Part shown: piece by piece, positions 8,918 to 19,141 of the stretch
Layout of the letters: each line of letters begins with the position of its first letter
Numbering within the stretch: position 1 is the stretch's first letter
Source: CBDFHF01 sp965247565
GTDB taxonomy: Bacteria; Pseudomonadota; Gammaproteobacteria; Methylococcales; Methylomonadaceae
Direction of reading: 5' to 3'
Assembly (NCBI GenBank): GCA_965247565.1
Contig: CBDFHF010000003.1
Coordinates: 496,001 to 560,000 of the forward strand
Length of the DNA stretch: 64,000 nt
Position numbers and translations under genes: made by a program
Notes under the pieces: generated by a model
Database searches by the model: none
The model's input: only the letters and a program-made list of their open reading frames with translations
What the model was told of the DNA's origin: nothing

Positions 8918-9534
8918 TTCAATCTCTCTTCTAACTCACTCAGAGCACCGGGTGTAGCAATCACTTTATCAGCAGAAACCAATAAAACGGGGTTCAAATT
9001 CACAGCTTCCACAACATCAACGTATGGAATATTGCGAGATGATAAAGATAAATTTTCGTCAATGCTGTTAACAATAATCAACACCCTTCTCACGGCAAAA
9101 TCTTTAAGTTTTGTATTCAGCTCTTTCGTGCTTATGGAAGTTGGCAAAATATCGCTGCTAACAACTAATCTTTCTTGCCTAACTAGCTCTGAAAGTATTG
9201 ACCTAATGCCAACTCGAAACATTTTTTTATTAAGCTTCTGATCGTACGATCTCGGTCTAGCAGCAAACGCAACACCACCTGTACGCCACACGGGACTCCT
9301 TGTAGTTCCGGAACGAGCACGACCAGTACCTTTTTGCCGCCAAGGTTTCATCCCACCCCCGCTTACATCAGATCTAGTCTTTTGAGCTTTTGTACCAGCC
9401 CTCGCGCCTGCTAAATGACGAACAACCAACTGATGCACTAATGTTTCATTGTACGGTTGACCAAAAACCGCCTCGGAAACTCCGACAACTACTTCCGTAT
9501 CTTCTGCATTTAAAACAGGTATCTGAAAACCCAT
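8914..9534 (-). CDS. rplD: Ribosomal protein L4 (uL4)
   Basis: Large-subunit protein of 206 residues; in enterics it also represses the S10 operon. The tunnel loop (GGMKPWRQKGTGRARSGTTR) is around residues 60-80. It sits between rplC and rplW. No S10-type leader is visible here because rpsJ directly follows tuf, so an L4-responsive attenuator at the usual place is unlikely. Confidence 0.97.
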   Translation of the reverse strand: MGFQIPVLNAEDTEVVVGVSEAVFGQPYNETLVHQLVVRHLAGARAGTKAQKTRSDVSGGGMKPWRQKGTGRARSGTTRSPVWRTGGVAFAARPRSYDQKLNKKMFRVGIRSILSELVRQERLVVSSDILPTSISTKELNTKLKDFAVRRVLIIVNSIDENLSLSSRNIPYVDVVEAVNLNPVLLVSADKVIATPGALSELEERLK

Positions 9535-9537
9535 GAT

Positions 9538-10188
9538 CTAACCTTTATTTTTCTTTTTCATTGCTGGAGTGATCACAACATCGCCACCCTTAGATCCCGG
9601 TACAGAGCCTTTCACAAGTATCAAGCTCTTTTCAACATCTATGGAATGTATCACCAAATTTTGAACAGTTCTATTAGAATCGCCTAAATGACCTTCCATT
9701 TTCTTCCCCTTAAATACCCTACCAGGAGTTTGACACATCCCAATTGAACCCAATACACGATGGGAGCGAGAATTACCATGAGTCGCATCCTGCATACTGA
9801 AGTGATGTCTCTTTACGCCGCCGGCGAAACCTTTACCTATGCTTTTTCCTTGAACATCTACATACTGACCAGGCTCGAAAATATCAAGAGGTAGTTGATC
9901 ACCAATGGAAAATTCAGATTTATCCAACTCATTTAATCTAAACTCCCATAAACCTCTCCCAGCAGTAACATTAGCCGAGGCATAATGCCCTGACATCGCC
10001 TTGTTAACTCTAGATGATTTCTTATCGCCAGCGGTTATCTGAATTGCTCTATACCCATTAATTTCTACATCTTTTACCTGGGTCACTCTGTTTGAATCAA
10101 TCTGGAGCACTGTAACGGGAACTGAACTACCATCATCACAGAAAACCCTTGTCATACCACATTTACGACCTATAAGACCTATTGACAT
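9538..10188 (-). CDS. rplC: Ribosomal protein L3 (uL3)
   Basis: Large-subunit assembly protein of 216 residues. MSIGLIGRKCGMTRVF begins it, and the glutamine-containing loop GNSRSHRVLGSIGMCQTPG is near residue 145; a glutamine there is N5-methylated in E. coli. It lies directly after rpsJ. Confidence 0.98.
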   Translation of the reverse strand: MSIGLIGRKCGMTRVFCDDGSSVPVTVLQIDSNRVTQVKDVEINGYRAIQITAGDKKSSRVNKAMSGHYASANVTAGRGLWEFRLNELDKSEFSIGDQLPLDIFEPGQYVDVQGKSIGKGFAGGVKRHHFSMQDATHGNSRSHRVLGSIGMCQTPGRVFKGKKMEGHLGDSNRTVQNLVIHSIDVEKSLILVKGSVPGSKGGDVVITPAMKKKNKG

Positions 10189-10206
10189 TTGTCAATTCCT
10201 CTATTC

Positions 10207-10518
10207 TCAATTCAGTTTAATTTGAACATCAACACCCGCCGCCAGATCTAGCTTCATAAGAGCATCTACGGTTTTCTCGGTCGGTTCAACGATATCCAAC
10301 AACCTTTTATACGTTCTTAACTCATACTGATCTCTTGCATCTTTATTAACGTGCGGCGAAATTAATATTGTAAAGCGTTCTTTTTTAGTAGGCAGAGGAA
10401 TCGGCCCTTTAATTTGGGCCCCTGTTCTTTTCGCTGTTTCTACTATTTCTCCAGCTGACTGATCAATCAGTTTGTGATCAAATGACTTTAGACGGATCCT
10501 GATAGTTTGATTAGACAT
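10207..10518 (-). CDS. rpsJ: Ribosomal protein S10 (uS10)
   Basis: Small-subunit protein (NusE), also part of transcription antitermination complexes. The frame opens at a GTG at 10530 inside the tuf end, but MSNQTIRIRLKSFDHKLID from the ATG at 10518 is the family start and gives 103 residues. The gap to tuf is only eight bases, so str and S10 genes form one continuous transcription unit. Confidence 0.97.
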   Translation of the reverse strand: MSNQTIRIRLKSFDHKLIDQSAGEIVETAKRTGAQIKGPIPLPTKKERFTILISPHVNKDARDQYELRTYKRLLDIVEPTEKTVDALMKLDLAAGVDVQIKLN

Positions 10519-10526
10519 ATTTTTGA

Positions 10527-11717
10527 TCACTCAATAATTGAAGCGACGACGCCGGCACCAACTGTACGGCCACCCTCGCGAATCGCAAAACGCAAGCCTT
10601 CTTCCATCGCAATCGGTGAAATCAGCTTCACTTTCACAGAAACATTATCTCCCGGCATAACCATTTCAACTCCTTCTGGTAAATCAACTGCACCGGTTAC
10701 ATCCGTGGTTCTAAAATAGAACTGTGGACGGTATCCATTGAAGAAAGGTGTGTGACGCCCACCTTCTTCTTTTGATAGGACATAGATTTCTGCATTGAAG
10801 TGCGCATGAGGCTTAATAGTGCCCTTGTGAGCTAACACTTGTCCACGTTCAACGTCATCTCTCTTGGTACCCCGCAACAACAATCCAACATTGTCACCAG
10901 CCTCACCCTGATCAAGTAATTTGCGAAACATTTCCACCCCAGTCACGGTGGTTGTAACCGTTGGACGGATCCCAACTATTTCTATCTCTTGACCTACTTT
11001 TATAACACCCCGCTCAATACGTCCTGTTACTACTGTTCCACGACCAGAAATTGAGAATACGTCTTCAATAGGCATTAAAAATGCGCCGTCAACTGCTCTT
11101 TCAGGCAATGGAATATAACTATCTAAGGCCTCAACTAACTTGACAACAGACGGCACACCAACGTCACTAGTATCACCTTCCAACGCTTTAAGCGCTGAAC
11201 CAACAATAATTGGCGTATCATCGCCAGGAAATTCGTACATGTCCAGAAGTTCTCTGATTTCCATCTCAACTAATTCGATTAACTCAGCATCATCTACCAT
11301 GTCAGCTTTGTTGAGAAAAACGACGATATAGGGAACACCCACCTGCCTAGATAATAAAATATGTTCTCTGGTTTGCGGCATCGGACCATCTGCGGCAGAG
11401 CAGACGAGTATGGCACCATCCATCTGCGCCGCACCAGTAATCATATTTTTGACATAATCGGCGTGACCAGGGCAATCGACGTGAGCGTAGTGCCGAGCCG
11501 CTGACTCATACTCAACATGAGAGGTAGCAATAGTAATACCGCGAGCACGCTCTTCGGGAGCGTTATCGATTTGATCAAACGCCTTAACCTCACCGCCTTG
11601 CAGCTCAGCCATTACTTTAGTCAATGCAGCTGTCAAAGTCGTTTTACCATGATCAACATGACCAATAGTACCTACGTTAACATGCGGTTTACTGCGTGAG
11701 AATTTTTCTTTAGCCAT
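10527..11717 (-). CDS. tufA: Elongation factor Tu, copy A
   Basis: GTPase that delivers aminoacyl-tRNA to the ribosome, 396 residues. The G motifs are GHVDHGKTT, DCPGHADY and NKAD near residues 19, 81 and 136; domains 2 and 3 follow. The protein is identical to the copy at 26849-28039. The DNA of the two copies is almost identical at both ends, but about 25 silent differences cluster between roughly 10959 and 11241. It lies in the str operon after fusA, the classic place for tufA. Confidence 0.99.
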   Translation of the reverse strand: MAKEKFSRSKPHVNVGTIGHVDHGKTTLTAALTKVMAELQGGEVKAFDQIDNAPEERARGITIATSHVEYESAARHYAHVDCPGHADYVKNMITGAAQMDGAILVCSAADGPMPQTREHILLSRQVGVPYIVVFLNKADMVDDAELIELVEMEIRELLDMYEFPGDDTPIIVGSALKALEGDTSDVGVPSVVKLVEALDSYIPLPERAVDGAFLMPIEDVFSISGRGTVVTGRIERGVIKVGQEIEIVGIRPTVTTTVTGVEMFRKLLDQGEAGDNVGLLLRGTKRDDVERGQVLAHKGTIKPHAHFNAEIYVLSKEEGGRHTPFFNGYRPQFYFRTTDVTGAVDLPEGVEMVMPGDNVSVKVKLISPIAMEEGLRFAIREGGRTVGAGVVASIIE

Positions 11718-11735
11718 GAGCTTAATACCTTTTGA

Positions 11736-13835
11736 TCAATTTATGGATTTATTTAATACAGTTTCCGCAACACTCGCAGGAACTTCATTATATTTTTCAA
11801 ACCGCATGCTGTATGTAGCCCGCCCCTGAGATATAGAACGCATATCCGTTGCGTACCCAAACATTTCCGCCAAAGGCACTTCGCAATTGACTATTCTAGC
11901 GACGAGTGTTTCTTCTATGCTTAAAATAATCCCACGACGTCTATTTACGTCGCTAATCACATCACCTAAATATTCCTCGGGTGTACTAATTTCTACTTTC
12001 ATTACTGGTTCTAGCAATACTGGCCTTGCTTTTTTTGCACCTTCCCTGAAACAAATCGCAGCGGCAGTCTTAAAAGCCATCTCACTTGAATCTACGTCGT
12101 GATACGATCCTCCAAGCAAGGTCACTTTGATATCTAAAACAGGGTAACCACTCAACACACCACTTTTCAATTGCTCTCGAATACTTAAATCAATTGCAGG
12201 CACATATTCATCTGGCACTGTCCCAGTAACAAGATGATTTAAGAACTCATACCCTTTCCCTAACTCGTTAGGCTCTAGCTTTAAACGTAGGTGGGCGTAC
12301 TGACCTTTACTACCAGATTGCCTAACAAACCTTTCTTCTTGCTCAACACTTAGCTTGATTGTTTCTCTGTAAGAAACCTGTGGTGCACCAACATTGACAC
12401 CCACATCGAATTCTCTCCTCATTCGATCAACTAAAACGTCAAGATGCAACTCACCCATTCCAGACAATATCAATTGACCGGACTCTTCATCAGCCTCAAC
12501 CCTAACGGATGGATCTTCCTGAACTAATTTAATCAAAGCTACCGTCATTTTCTCTTGATCTGCTTTACTTCTAGGCTCAAGAGCTATTGAAATAACAGGA
12601 TCAGGAAAATCTATTTTTTCTAAGATAATCGTTTTGACGGGATCACATAAAGTGTCACCCGTCGTAACATCTTTTATGCCAATTAGTGCCGCGATGTCGC
12701 CGGCAAAAACTTCATCAACTTCTTCCCGGTTATTAGCATGCATTTGAACAATCCGGCTTATTCTCTCTCTCTTATTTTTTATTGAGTTAAAAACAACGTC
12801 GCCGCACTTTAGTACTCCAGAATAAACCCTAAAAAAAGAAAGAACACCTACGAACGGATCTGTTGCAATTTTAAAAATCAGCGCTGAAAAAGGCTCCCTA
12901 TCGTCTGCAACTCTTTCCAATACCAAACCGCTATCCAAGGATGAGCCTACAATTGCTTTAACATCCAACGGGGACGGTAGATAGTCAACTATTCCGTCCA
13001 AAAGCGGCTGAATGCCTTTATTTTTGAAAGCAGATCCACAGTACGCAGGAAAGATTTTTCCAGCTAAAGTCAACTCTCTTATTCCTTGCCGTATTTCTTT
13101 ATTACTTAAAGTCATATCAGCGAAGTATTTATTCATCAATTCATCATTGGCTTCGGCAGCAGCTTCTACTATTTTATCTCTCCAACTTCTTGCCTCTTCC
13201 TGCATTCCAAGGGGTATTTCTTTTTCTTCAAAGGTCATCTCTATAATTGGATTTCCCCAATACAGCGCTTTCATTTCCAGCAAATCCACCACACCCTCAA
13301 AGAACTCCTCGGAACCTATAGGCAATTGCATGGGGATTGCTTTTCCACCTAAATTGATTTCTATCTGGTTTAAAACCTTAAAAAAGTCTGCCCCGCACCT
13401 ATCCATTTTATTAACAAACACCATCCTCGGGACACAATATTTGTCTGCTTGCCTCCAAACAACTTCAGATTGCGACTCAACCCCACCAACCGCACAAAAA
13501 ACAGCACACGCGCCATCAAGGATCCTAAGGGATCTCTCTACTTCGATAGTAAAGTCTACATGCCCTGGTGTATCAATTATATTTATACGATGCGATGAAT
13601 ACTGCTTATTTTTTCCACTCCAAAAACAAGTCGTCGCCGCAGAAGTTATTGTTATCCCGCGCTCTTGCTCTTGCACCATCCAATCCATTACTGCAGCGCC
13701 ATCGTGAACTTCCCCTATTTTATGAGACGCCCCTGTAAAGTAAAGCATACGCTCAGTTGTGGTTGTTTTACCCGCATCGATGTGCGCCATAATACCTATA
13801 TTTCTATAGTTTTTTATGGGTGTTTTACGAGCCAC
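11736..13835 (-). CDS. fusA: Elongation factor G
   Basis: Translocase GTPase of 699 residues. AHIDAGKTTTTER (P loop), DTPGHVDF and NKMDR are in the G domain; ERGITITSAATT is switch I. Domain IV contains the conserved tip region before GYPVLDIKVTLL. It is placed between rpsG and tufA in the normal str order. It matches the ribosomal elongation type rather than the release-only EF-G2 by operon context; a paralogue elsewhere cannot be excluded. Confidence 0.98.
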   Translation of the reverse strand: MARKTPIKNYRNIGIMAHIDAGKTTTTERMLYFTGASHKIGEVHDGAAVMDWMVQEQERGITITSAATTCFWSGKNKQYSSHRINIIDTPGHVDFTIEVERSLRILDGACAVFCAVGGVESQSEVVWRQADKYCVPRMVFVNKMDRCGADFFKVLNQIEINLGGKAIPMQLPIGSEEFFEGVVDLLEMKALYWGNPIIEMTFEEKEIPLGMQEEARSWRDKIVEAAAEANDELMNKYFADMTLSNKEIRQGIRELTLAGKIFPAYCGSAFKNKGIQPLLDGIVDYLPSPLDVKAIVGSSLDSGLVLERVADDREPFSALIFKIATDPFVGVLSFFRVYSGVLKCGDVVFNSIKNKRERISRIVQMHANNREEVDEVFAGDIAALIGIKDVTTGDTLCDPVKTIILEKIDFPDPVISIALEPRSKADQEKMTVALIKLVQEDPSVRVEADEESGQLILSGMGELHLDVLVDRMRREFDVGVNVGAPQVSYRETIKLSVEQEERFVRQSGSKGQYAHLRLKLEPNELGKGYEFLNHLVTGTVPDEYVPAIDLSIREQLKSGVLSGYPVLDIKVTLLGGSYHDVDSSEMAFKTAAAICFREGAKKARPVLLEPVMKVEISTPEEYLGDVISDVNRRRGIILSIEETLVARIVNCEVPLAEMFGYATDMRSISQGRATYSMRFEKYNEVPASVAETVLNKSIN

Positions 13836-13857
13836 AAACTATCTACCAAAAACTCCA

Positions 13858-14328
13858 CTACCAACGATAGTGTGAGAATGCTTTATTTGCTTCCGCCATT
13901 CGGTGAGTATCTTCTCGTTTTTTTGCAGCAGTTCCTTTGCCGTCATAAGCATCAATGAGTTCGCCAGCTAATTTACTGGGCATATTTCTCTCATTTCTTT
14001 TTCGCGAAGCGTCTATTAACCAACGCATAGCCAACGCCAATCGCCTTGAAGGCCTTACCTCAACGGGTACCTGATAAGTAGCACCACCAACGCGCCTAGA
14101 TTTAACTTCAACCCTCGGCTGAACGTTTTCTAGAGCTTTCGAGAGAATATCTAAAGGATCTGCATGACCTTTACCTTGAATCACATCCAAGGCACCATAA
14201 ACTATCCCTTCCGCAACAGACTTTTTCCCGCTCTCCATTATCATGTTCATGAATTTTGTCAGCATTACACTGCCGAATCTTGGATCCGGTATGATTTCTC
14301 TTTTTGTAGCAATTCTTCTTCTTGACAT
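13858..14328 (-). CDS. rpsG: Ribosomal protein S7 (uS7)
   Basis: Small-subunit head protein of 156 residues. MSRRRIATKREIIPDPRFGS and RRVGGATYQVPVEVRPSRR are signatures. It follows rpsL with a 16-base gap and precedes fusA. Confidence 0.98.
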   Translation of the reverse strand: MSRRRIATKREIIPDPRFGSVMLTKFMNMIMESGKKSVAEGIVYGALDVIQGKGHADPLDILSKALENVQPRVEVKSRRVGGATYQVPVEVRPSRRLALAMRWLIDASRKRNERNMPSKLAGELIDAYDGKGTAAKKREDTHRMAEANKAFSHYRW

Positions 14329-14344
14329 TTACATTACCTAGTCA

Positions 14345-14719
14345 TTAGCTTTTCGGCTTTTTAGTTCCGTATTTAGAACGCCCACACTTCCTGTTGGTCA
14401 CACCGGAGGCATCTAAGCTACCACGAACAACATGATACCTCACGCCAGGCAAGTCTTTAACCCTCCCCCCTCTGATAAGAACCACCGAGTGCTCTTGCAG
14501 ATTATGACCCTCACCGCCAATGTAACTACTAACCTCTGCTCCGTTAGTTAGCCTAACCCTTGCCACCTTCCGTAAAGCAGAATTAGGCTTCTTAGGAGTC
14601 GTAGTATAAACACGAGTGCACACACCTCGCCTCTGAGGACAGGCCTCCAAAGCAGGAACATTGCTTTTCTCTATTTTCTTAGCACGAGGCTTGCGAACCA
14701 ACTGGTTAATCGTGGCCAT
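14345..14719 (-). CDS. rpsL: Ribosomal protein S12 (uS12)
   Basis: Decoding-centre protein of 124 residues. The two loops that control accuracy are TTPKKPNSALRKVARV and GGRVKDLPGVRYH; the lysines linked to streptomycin response in E. coli are the wild-type residues here. It is the first gene after the promoter at 14819-14847. Confidence 0.98.
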   Translation of the reverse strand: MATINQLVRKPRAKKIEKSNVPALEACPQRRGVCTRVYTTTPKKPNSALRKVARVRLTNGAEVSSYIGGEGHNLQEHSVVLIRGGRVKDLPGVRYHVVRGSLDASGVTNRKCGRSKYGTKKPKS

Positions 14720-14818
14720 TTTTGTTTTACTCCGAAATACAATTCATTTTGTTACAAATACCACTAAATCAAACTTTTACAGTGCAAAAATAACCGCCGC
14801 TCTTTTTGTTAGCTGATA

Positions 14819-14847
14819 ATGATACCGCTTAAGAGCCTTAAGGTCAA
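14819..14847 (-). promoter_or_regulatory. Probable sigma-70 promoter for rpsL-rpsG-fusA-tufA
   Basis: On the minus strand TTGACC (14842-14847) is followed after exactly 17 bases by TATCAT (14819-14824). It lies in the 153-base gap between rpoC and rpsL, so str genes can be transcribed separately from rpoBC. The call rests on consensus match and position only. Confidence 0.65.
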
Positions 14848-14872
14848 TAAAAATGATTAACCCCCCGGATAT

Positions 14873-17800
14873 TTATAGATTTAATGCTTGTTTTAGCGCC
14901 TCTTCTACATCAGCAGTAGAGGCTGCATCATTTTCTACAATCTCATGCTGAAGTAATCTATTCTTTCGATTTTCATGATAAGCAAGCCCAGTTCCCGCAG
15001 GTATCAATCTCCCTACTATAACGTTCTCTTTTAGTCCCTGCAACCCATCGCTCAACCCTCGAACCGCAGCATCTGTTAATACACGCGTAGTTTCCTGAAA
15101 AGATGCAGCCGAAATAAACGATTCGGTTGCCAACGATGCTTTAGTGATACCCAATAGAATCGACTCATAACTTGCTGGTATTTTACCTTCGCTCTCTATT
15201 CTGTCGTTCTCCTCCCTCAATGCCGCACGCTCAACCTGATCGCCTTTTAAGAACCCTGTATTTCCAGATGCTGTTATTTCAACTTTTCTGAGCATTTGAC
15301 GAATAATTGCTTCAATATGCTTATCATTTATTTTCACGCCCTGTAACCGATAAACATCTTGAATTTCTTTGACTAGATAATTAGCCAATTCTTCTATTCC
15401 CCTCAGGCGCAAAATATCATGCGGTGTCAATTCACCTTCTGCAATAGTTTCACCTTTTTCAACATACTCACCCTCAAAGACTGTAATATGCCTCCATTTT
15501 GGTATTAAAGTTTCAACTTGCTCTCCGGCAGAATCAGTAATAATTACGCGTTGCTTCCCTTTTGTTTCCTTACCAAAAGAAATAGTCCCGCTAGTTTCCG
15601 CCAGGATAGCAGGATCTTTTGTTTTACGCGCTTCGAATAAATCGGCAACACGCGGCAACCCACCCGTAATGTCTCGGGTTTTACTTGATTCCTGAGGTAT
15701 CCTGGCCAACACGTCGCCAACTTTAACTTCGCCACCGTCTTTTATACCAGCAATTGCACCTGCTGGTAAAAAATACTGAGCAGGAATTTCAGTTCCAGGT
15801 AAGTAGATATCGCTGCCGTTAGCATCATGCAACTTAACCATTGGTCTTAGTTCTTTGCCGGCACTCCCTCGCTGCTTCGGATCAGTAACAACAAGAGAAC
15901 TGAGACCTGTTACTTCGTCTGACTGCTTTTGTACAGTAACACCATCAACGAAATGTATTAGCTCCACAATACCATCTACTTCAGTAATAACTGGATGCGT
16001 ATGCGGATCCCAAGTAACAATAATTTCACCCGCATTTACCTTACCGCCCTCTTGCACTGATAAAACAGCTCCATAGGGAATTTTATACCTTTCTCTTTCT
16101 CGACCGTAGTCATCAACGACGCCAACCTCACCAGATCTTGAAACTGCAACTAGGTTACCCTCCCTGTTAAGAACCGATTTTAAATTACTAAGCTTAACTG
16201 TGCCGGCTGATTTTACTTGCACATTGCTTATAGCCGCGGATCTCGATGCTGCTCCGCCGATATGAAATGTACGCATCGTTAACTGGGTACCCGGCTCACC
16301 GATTGACTGAGCAGCTATGACACCGACCGCTTCACCAATATTGACCAAATGCCCACGGCCTAAATCACGACCATAACAGGTGGAACAAACGCCATGCCTA
16401 TTTTCACAAGTTATAATCGAACGAACCAAGACTTGATCGATGCTATTTTGGTCTAATATTGAAACCCAATATTCATCCAATAAAGTCCCACCTGGAACGA
16501 CCACACTTTCTCCAGCAGCATCTAATACGTCATTGACAACAACACGACCTAAAACTCGCTCAGACAGAGGCTCAACAACATCCCCACCTTCAATTATCGG
16601 GGTCATTATCAAGCCATTCGATGTTCCACAATCAATGCCTGTAATTACTAAATCCTGAGCAACATCCACCAACCTACGAGTCAAATACCCAGAGTTTGCG
16701 GTTTTTAAAGCTGTATCGGCAAGCCCTTTACGTGCACCATGAGTGGAAATAAAGTACTGCAACACGTCAAGTCCCTCTCTAAAGTTGGCGGTAATCGGTG
16801 TTTCGATAATAGAACCATCAGGCTTAGCCATTAATCCACGCATGCCGGCTAATTGGCGAATCTGTGCCGCTGAGCCTCTTGCACCTGACTCTGCCATCAT
16901 AAAAATAGAATTGAATGACTTTTGCTTTACTGTATTCCCATCCGCATCGACAACGGACTCCTCACCAAGTCCATCCATCATCACCTTAGCTACTTGATCA
17001 TTGGCATGAGACCAAATATCAACAACTTTATTATATCGTTCACCATCGGTTACCAAACCTGACGAATACTGACTTTGAATCTCGTTAACTTCGGCATCTG
17101 CAGCTTTGATGATATCTGCTTTTTTAGCAGGTATTGCCATATCCTCAATCCCGAAAGAAACTCCCGATATGGTGGCGTATCTAAAGCCCAGATACATTAA
17201 CTGATCAGCTAATACAACAGTATCTTTGTTGCCCAAATAGCGATAACTGTAATTAATTAAGCGGGATATATTCTTTTTCGTCATATCACAGTTAACTAAT
17301 TCAAAAGGCATGCGTTCTGGAACCACCTCCCAAATTAGAGCGCGACCCACTGTTGTTATTACTCGATGCGTTTTGTCTTCAAGATCGCCATTGGCGTTCG
17401 CCACTTTCTCGGTAATTCGCAGTTGGATTTTGGATTGTAGCTCAACAGACTTATTCAGCAGCGCTTTATGAATCTCACCAACACTGACAAATATACTGCC
17501 GTCACCCTTAGCATTAATCTTTTCGCGACTAATGTAATACAAGCCAAGTACAACATCCTGAGATGGATTTATTACTGGCTCACCATTTGCAGGAGACAGG
17601 ATGTTATTTGTCGCCATCATCAAAGTTCGAGCTTCCAGCTGCGCTTCTATTGATAAAGGGATATGAACGGCCATCTGATCGCCGTCGAAATCAGCATTGA
17701 AAGCGCTACAAACCAATGGGTGCAACTGAATAGCCTTGCCTTCAATCAAAGTCGGCTCAAACGCTTGAATCCCAAGCCTATGGAGAGTGGGCGCACGATT

Positions 17801-19069
17801 TAATAAAATTGGATGCTCGCGTATAACCTCTTCAAGTATGTCCCAAACTTCTGCACCTTCACGCTCAACCATTTTCTTAGCAGCTTTTATAGTTGTCGCT
17901 AATCCGCGAAACTGTAATTTACTGAATATAAACGGCTTAAATAGCTCTAGCGCCATTTTTTTTGGCAAGCCACATTGATGTAATCTTAAAGTGGGTCCAA
18001 CAACAATCACAGACCGGCCGGAATAATCGACACGCTTCCCTAATAGATTTTGCCGAAAACGCCCTTGTTTGCCTTTGATCATATCAGCCAAGGACTTCAG
18101 CGGGCGCCTGTTCGTACCCGTTATCGCTCTACCGCGACGTCCATTGTCCAATAAAGCATCAACAGACTCCTGTAGCATTCGCTTTTCATTACGCACGATA
18201 ATATCTGGCGCGTTCAAATCCAACAGTCGGTTTAAACGGTTGTTTCTATTAATAACCCTACGGTATAAATCGTTCAGATCAGACGTCGCAAAACGCCCAC
18301 CGTCTAATGGAACTAAAGGACGCAACTCAGGAGGCAAAACGGGCAATACCTTCAAGATCATCCACTCAGGACGATTTCTAGAGCTGATTAACGCGTCCAT
18401 CACTTTTAAGCGTTTAGCGTATTTCTTGATTTTTGTCTCTGAATTCGTTGAATTTATTTCTTCCCGAAGTAAATTAACCTCTTCTTTTAAATCGATCGCT
18501 TTTAGTAAATCATAAATTGCTTCTGCGCCCATTTTTGCGACGAAGTCATCACCATGTAACTCAACTGCATCGAGATATTCATCATCAGTTAGCAATTGGC
18601 CTTTGTTAAGGGGCGTCATTCCCGCATCCAACACTACAAATGATTCAAAATACAAAACACGCTCAATTTCGCGCAGCGTCATGTCGAGCAGCAGAGCAAT
18701 CCTAGAAGGAAGTGATTTTAGAAACCATATGTGCGCAACCGGGCTGGCTAAATCGATATGCCCCATTCGCTCTCTACGAACTTTTGAAAGAGTTACCTCA
18801 ACGCCGCATTTTTCGCAAATGACACCGCGATGCTTCAGTCTCTTATATTTACCGCACAGACATTCGTAATCGCTAACTGGTCCGAAAATTTTGGCACAAA
18901 ATAGACCATCACGCTCAGGCTTAAAGGTACGATAATTAATTGTCTCAGGTTTTTTTACCTCACCGTAAGACCATGATCGAATCATATCCGGTGAAGCTAA
19001 CCCTATACGAATACCATCAAAATCATCAGCACGACCTTGACGTTTTAAGAAATTCATTAAATCTTTCAA
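14873..19069 (-). CDS. rpoC: RNA polymerase beta-prime subunit
   Basis: Catalytic subunit of RNA polymerase, 1398 residues, close to the E. coli length. The N-terminal zinc finger is CLCGKYKRLKHRGVICEKC near residue 70. The magnesium-binding NADFDGDQMAVH is near residue 460. The second zinc site includes CENRHGVCSTCYGRDLGRG near residue 890, just before the trigger-loop region (GEPGTQLTMRTFHIGG). Its start lies 72 bases after the rpoB stop. Confidence 0.99.
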   Translation of the reverse strand: MKDLMNFLKRQGRADDFDGIRIGLASPDMIRSWSYGEVKKPETINYRTFKPERDGLFCAKIFGPVSDYECLCGKYKRLKHRGVICEKCGVEVTLSKVRRERMGHIDLASPVAHIWFLKSLPSRIALLLDMTLREIERVLYFESFVVLDAGMTPLNKGQLLTDDEYLDAVELHGDDFVAKMGAEAIYDLLKAIDLKEEVNLLREEINSTNSETKIKKYAKRLKVMDALISSRNRPEWMILKVLPVLPPELRPLVPLDGGRFATSDLNDLYRRVINRNNRLNRLLDLNAPDIIVRNEKRMLQESVDALLDNGRRGRAITGTNRRPLKSLADMIKGKQGRFRQNLLGKRVDYSGRSVIVVGPTLRLHQCGLPKKMALELFKPFIFSKLQFRGLATTIKAAKKMVEREGAEVWDILEEVIREHPILLNRAPTLHRLGIQAFEPTLIEGKAIQLHPLVCSAFNADFDGDQMAVHIPLSIEAQLEARTLMMATNNILSPANGEPVINPSQDVVLGLYYISREKINAKGDGSIFVSVGEIHKALLNKSVELQSKIQLRITEKVANANGDLEDKTHRVITTVGRALIWEVVPERMPFELVNCDMTKKNISRLINYSYRYLGNKDTVVLADQLMYLGFRYATISGVSFGIEDMAIPAKKADIIKAADAEVNEIQSQYSSGLVTDGERYNKVVDIWSHANDQVAKVMMDGLGEESVVDADGNTVKQKSFNSIFMMAESGARGSAAQIRQLAGMRGLMAKPDGSIIETPITANFREGLDVLQYFISTHGARKGLADTALKTANSGYLTRRLVDVAQDLVITGIDCGTSNGLIMTPIIEGGDVVEPLSERVLGRVVVNDVLDAAGESVVVPGGTLLDEYWVSILDQNSIDQVLVRSIITCENRHGVCSTCYGRDLGRGHLVNIGEAVGVIAAQSIGEPGTQLTMRTFHIGGAASRSAAISNVQVKSAGTVKLSNLKSVLNREGNLVAVSRSGEVGVVDDYGRERERYKIPYGAVLSVQEGGKVNAGEIIVTWDPHTHPVITEVDGIVELIHFVDGVTVQKQSDEVTGLSSLVVTDPKQRGSAGKELRPMVKLHDANGSDIYLPGTEIPAQYFLPAGAIAGIKDGGEVKVGDVLARIPQESSKTRDITGGLPRVADLFEARKTKDPAILAETSGTISFGKETKGKQRVIITDSAGEQVETLIPKWRHITVFEGEYVEKGETIAEGELTPHDILRLRGIEELANYLVKEIQDVYRLQGVKINDKHIEAIIRQMLRKVEITASGNTGFLKGDQVERAALREENDRIESEGKIPASYESILLGITKASLATESFISAASFQETTRVLTDAAVRGLSDGLQGLKENVIVGRLIPAGTGLAYHENRKNRLLQHEIVENDAASTADVEEALKQALNL

Positions 19070-19141
19070 GAACTTTTCCTCTTTAAATACTTTCTGGTGT
19101 ATTTCAGTCTACGTTATAAATCTACAACATTAGAAAGAGTA

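Noticed and set aside
13012..13707. Long open frame of 231 codons opposite fusA
   Set aside because: A shadow of the strongly conserved fusA coding strand; no ribosome site and no family resemblance.
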